Below are positions 61,902-64,000 of a stretch of DNA of 64,000 bases, piece by piece. The notes below the pieces were generated by a model that was not told the origin of the DNA, did no database searches, and was given only the letters and a program-made list of their open reading frames with translations. The DNA is from Drechslerella dactyloides. Lineage: Eukaryota; Ascomycota; Orbiliomycetes; Orbiliales; Orbiliaceae. How positions within the stretch are numbered: position 1 is the first letter of the stretch; each line of letters opens with the position of its first letter. A program made the position numbers and the translations under genes. The stretch covers positions 1 through 64,000 of the forward strand of contig JAGTWJ010000003.1 in NCBI GenBank assembly GCA_020064725.1. Reading direction: 5' to 3'.

Positions 61902-64000
61902 TAACTATTTTAATTTATTTGTTTATAATTACTAAAATCTTATTATAAATCTAGTTTATAAATAGATTTTTTATTTCTAATACTCCTTAAATAAAATTAT
62001 AAATAATAATTTCAAAAAATTATTCAGAATTATTATATAGTTATAGTAAATTATAAAATATATATCTTACTAATTTATTATATAAACATAAGTTATATAT
62101 TTTGATATATTATTCAATATCTTTTCTCATATCTAACCAAAAGTATTAGTAAGTGATAAATTTTTATATTTAATTAATACCTAAATATCTATACATCAAT
62201 ATATCATAATAAAATTTAAATATAAATTCTTATAATTTTTTAATTAAAATATAGAAAAATTCTTTAAAAAAAATATATTTATTTTCTATTGTGAAGTGTG
62301 GAAAAAAATTATCTAAATTCTAGAATATTCTTTTAAAAATAACATCTTTTTTATAAACTTTTTTAAACTAAAAATTAAATTCAGGTTTTATTTCTATACT
62401 AATATAATTAAATTCTTTATTAATTATAAGCTCTTCTTCTTATTATTTAAATATAACTCCTTTATCAAAAAATATATCTTACATTAAGTCCAGTCATCAA
62501 CTAATTACATCAACTCCTTCATTTTCTTTTTTTTTGAAATATATGATTTTCATATTATATTCACTAAAATTTTCCCACCATCAAACTTATCATCTACTAA
62601 GTTTTTTTATACTTAAAAAATAAATAAGATTCTTATAATCAAACAAAACTATAAAAAGTTTTTTATTTACAAGTAAACTCTCCATTTCTCACATACTTTA
62701 AAAATAATTATAAATTCTTTATTATAAATAAGATAATAAAATTCTATTTAATCAAATTTATATAAAATATAAACAATTAAATACCATTCATTATCCAGAT
62801 ATAATTATAAAAGACAAACTCCTAGAATTACTTACAAAACATCTACTTCTACTTTAATTAATAGATCTAACTCATAGATTTTAAAAATTAATACTAATAT
62901 AAAAATATTTTTAAGCTCTTTAAAAGCCTTCATCTTAACAAATATCATATTAAATATTATATCTTTTCTAATCAATTCCAAAAATATAGCTAACATATAG
63001 CTGTATTTTTTAATAAATCATTAATAATAATTACATAGTCCTAAAAATAATTATACATCTTTGAAGTTTTTAAATTTAAACCAATTTTAAATAACTTAAA
63101 CCTTCTTTAGATTCATCTTAATACCATCTAAAATAATTATAGCTCCTAAAAACTCTATTTCCATAACTTCAAATTCTAATTTTTTTGGTTTAATCTTGAG
63201 ATTATATTTATTAAGTTTCTCAAATATTTATAAAATATATTCCTTATACTAAAAAAGATTTTTATTATAAATAAAAATATCATTAAAATAAACAACACAA
63301 ATATTATCTATAAATTCTTATAAGACATAATTCATATATTTTTCTATAACTTTTTAATAAAGTTAGTAGATACTACATAACTTATTATAAATATTTTTAT
63401 ATTTAATATTATTAATTTCAATTCTTTATCTATATTTCTTACAGAACATAATATTTGCAAATCTTTATAATATTATTTCTCTTAGAAGGTTTTCTTGTTT
63501 ATAATTAATACAAACATAATAATCATAGAATTATACACATTTATTAGCAAAAATTATCTATAAAAGAAGTTTTCTTATATTAAAAAAGTATATCTCATAT
63601 ATTTATCTTTAATAAATATAATAGTCTCTTTTATATTTAATTAAAAAAAAGCTAAGAAGTTTTTACTATTATTAAATAATAAAATTAGATAATATAATTA
63701 ATTATATTAAATAAAAGTGGATTTTTTTAATACTTATTCCTCCTAAATATATATATTTTTTTTATAGATTATTATCTAAACTTTTTAAATAAATAAGATA
63801 TATTCCTGGTATAGAATAATTCTATAGTTATATATATTTTTCAAAAGTAGATTTAACATTTTCTAATTCCAATATTAGGGTTTGTAAGATAATTAATACT
63901 ATTTTTTATACAATATCTTATCACTAAATAGATTTTGTTTCTAAATAAATAAAATTTTAAAATTTCTTATTAATAATTTTAAAATCCTCCTAACTTAAGC
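61902..64000 (-). pseudogene. Gypsy pol fragment, minus strand, comparatively readable
   Basis: Read leftward: RT with the catalytic box now YFNDIFIYN (~63270) and NLKIKPKKLEFEVMEIEFLG (~63180); RNase H near 62560-62900 (CEKWRVYL, NLIYFLSIKKL); then the integrase zinc-binding segment (YFWLDMRKDIE.YIKIYNLC, ~62120). It stops at the LTR edge. It is less eroded than the other copies but has internal stops; it continues beyond the window. Confidence 0.75.

Noticed and set aside
6738..64000. Mitochondrial or plastid origin suggested by extreme AT content
   Set aside because: The window starts with a nuclear telomere, and the AT-rich DNA consists of nuclear retroelements and TA-inserted transposons with transition-type decay.
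11613..64000. Centromere
   Set aside because: Retroelement-rich RIP-mutated DNA can resemble a fungal centromere, but the block is subtelomeric and nothing in the sequence alone marks a centromere.

Overview
The window looks like one chromosome end of a filamentous ascomycete (Pezizomycotina); I cannot name the species. It opens with C-strand telomere repeats (CCCTAA, bases 1-44). Then come about 6.7 kb of normal-composition DNA with one clearly intact gene, and about 57 kb of extremely AT-rich, stop-riddled repeats. The decay is almost entirely C-to-T and G-to-A change in repeated DNA, which is the signature of repeat-induced point mutation (RIP). Nearly every ORF call beyond 7 kb is therefore chance or relic.

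Layout. 1-150: telomere joined directly to the truncated end of a TIR element. 394-2064: Fot1/pogo-like transposon with a decayed transposase, followed by a hairpin with 51-bp arms. 3517-4935: TATA box and single-exon gene for a secreted subtilisin (proteinase K type) of 440 aa with complete catalytic residues. 5157-5696: isolated LTR. 5697-6737: GC-balanced DNA with possible gene remnants. 6738-11116: eroded repeats I cannot classify. 11117-64000: nested, rearranged copies of a Ty3/gypsy chromovirus (gag, aspartic protease, RT, RNase H, integrase, C-terminal chromodomain). The two longest copies are each about 9.3 kb once later insertions are removed.

A second layer of younger TA-flanked DNA elements sits in these retroelements: two 1866-bp transposase-bearing copies, one of 1891 bp, four long near-palindromic MITEs (1066-1099 bp) and three identical 249-bp MITEs. 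All share one terminal architecture: ACGT, about 8 variable bases, then an AAGCGASCG motif repeated twice, each followed by a short element-specific tag. The tag is the same in both repeats but differs between families. I regard this two-box tagged terminus as the most interesting and possibly undescribed feature.

Other points of note are the preservation of the outer edges of RIP-mutated elements, patches where RIP appears to switch strand, and long retroelements without target-site duplications although a solo LTR has a perfect one. Coordinates were counted by hand from the sequence; internal domain borders in decayed elements are approximate.
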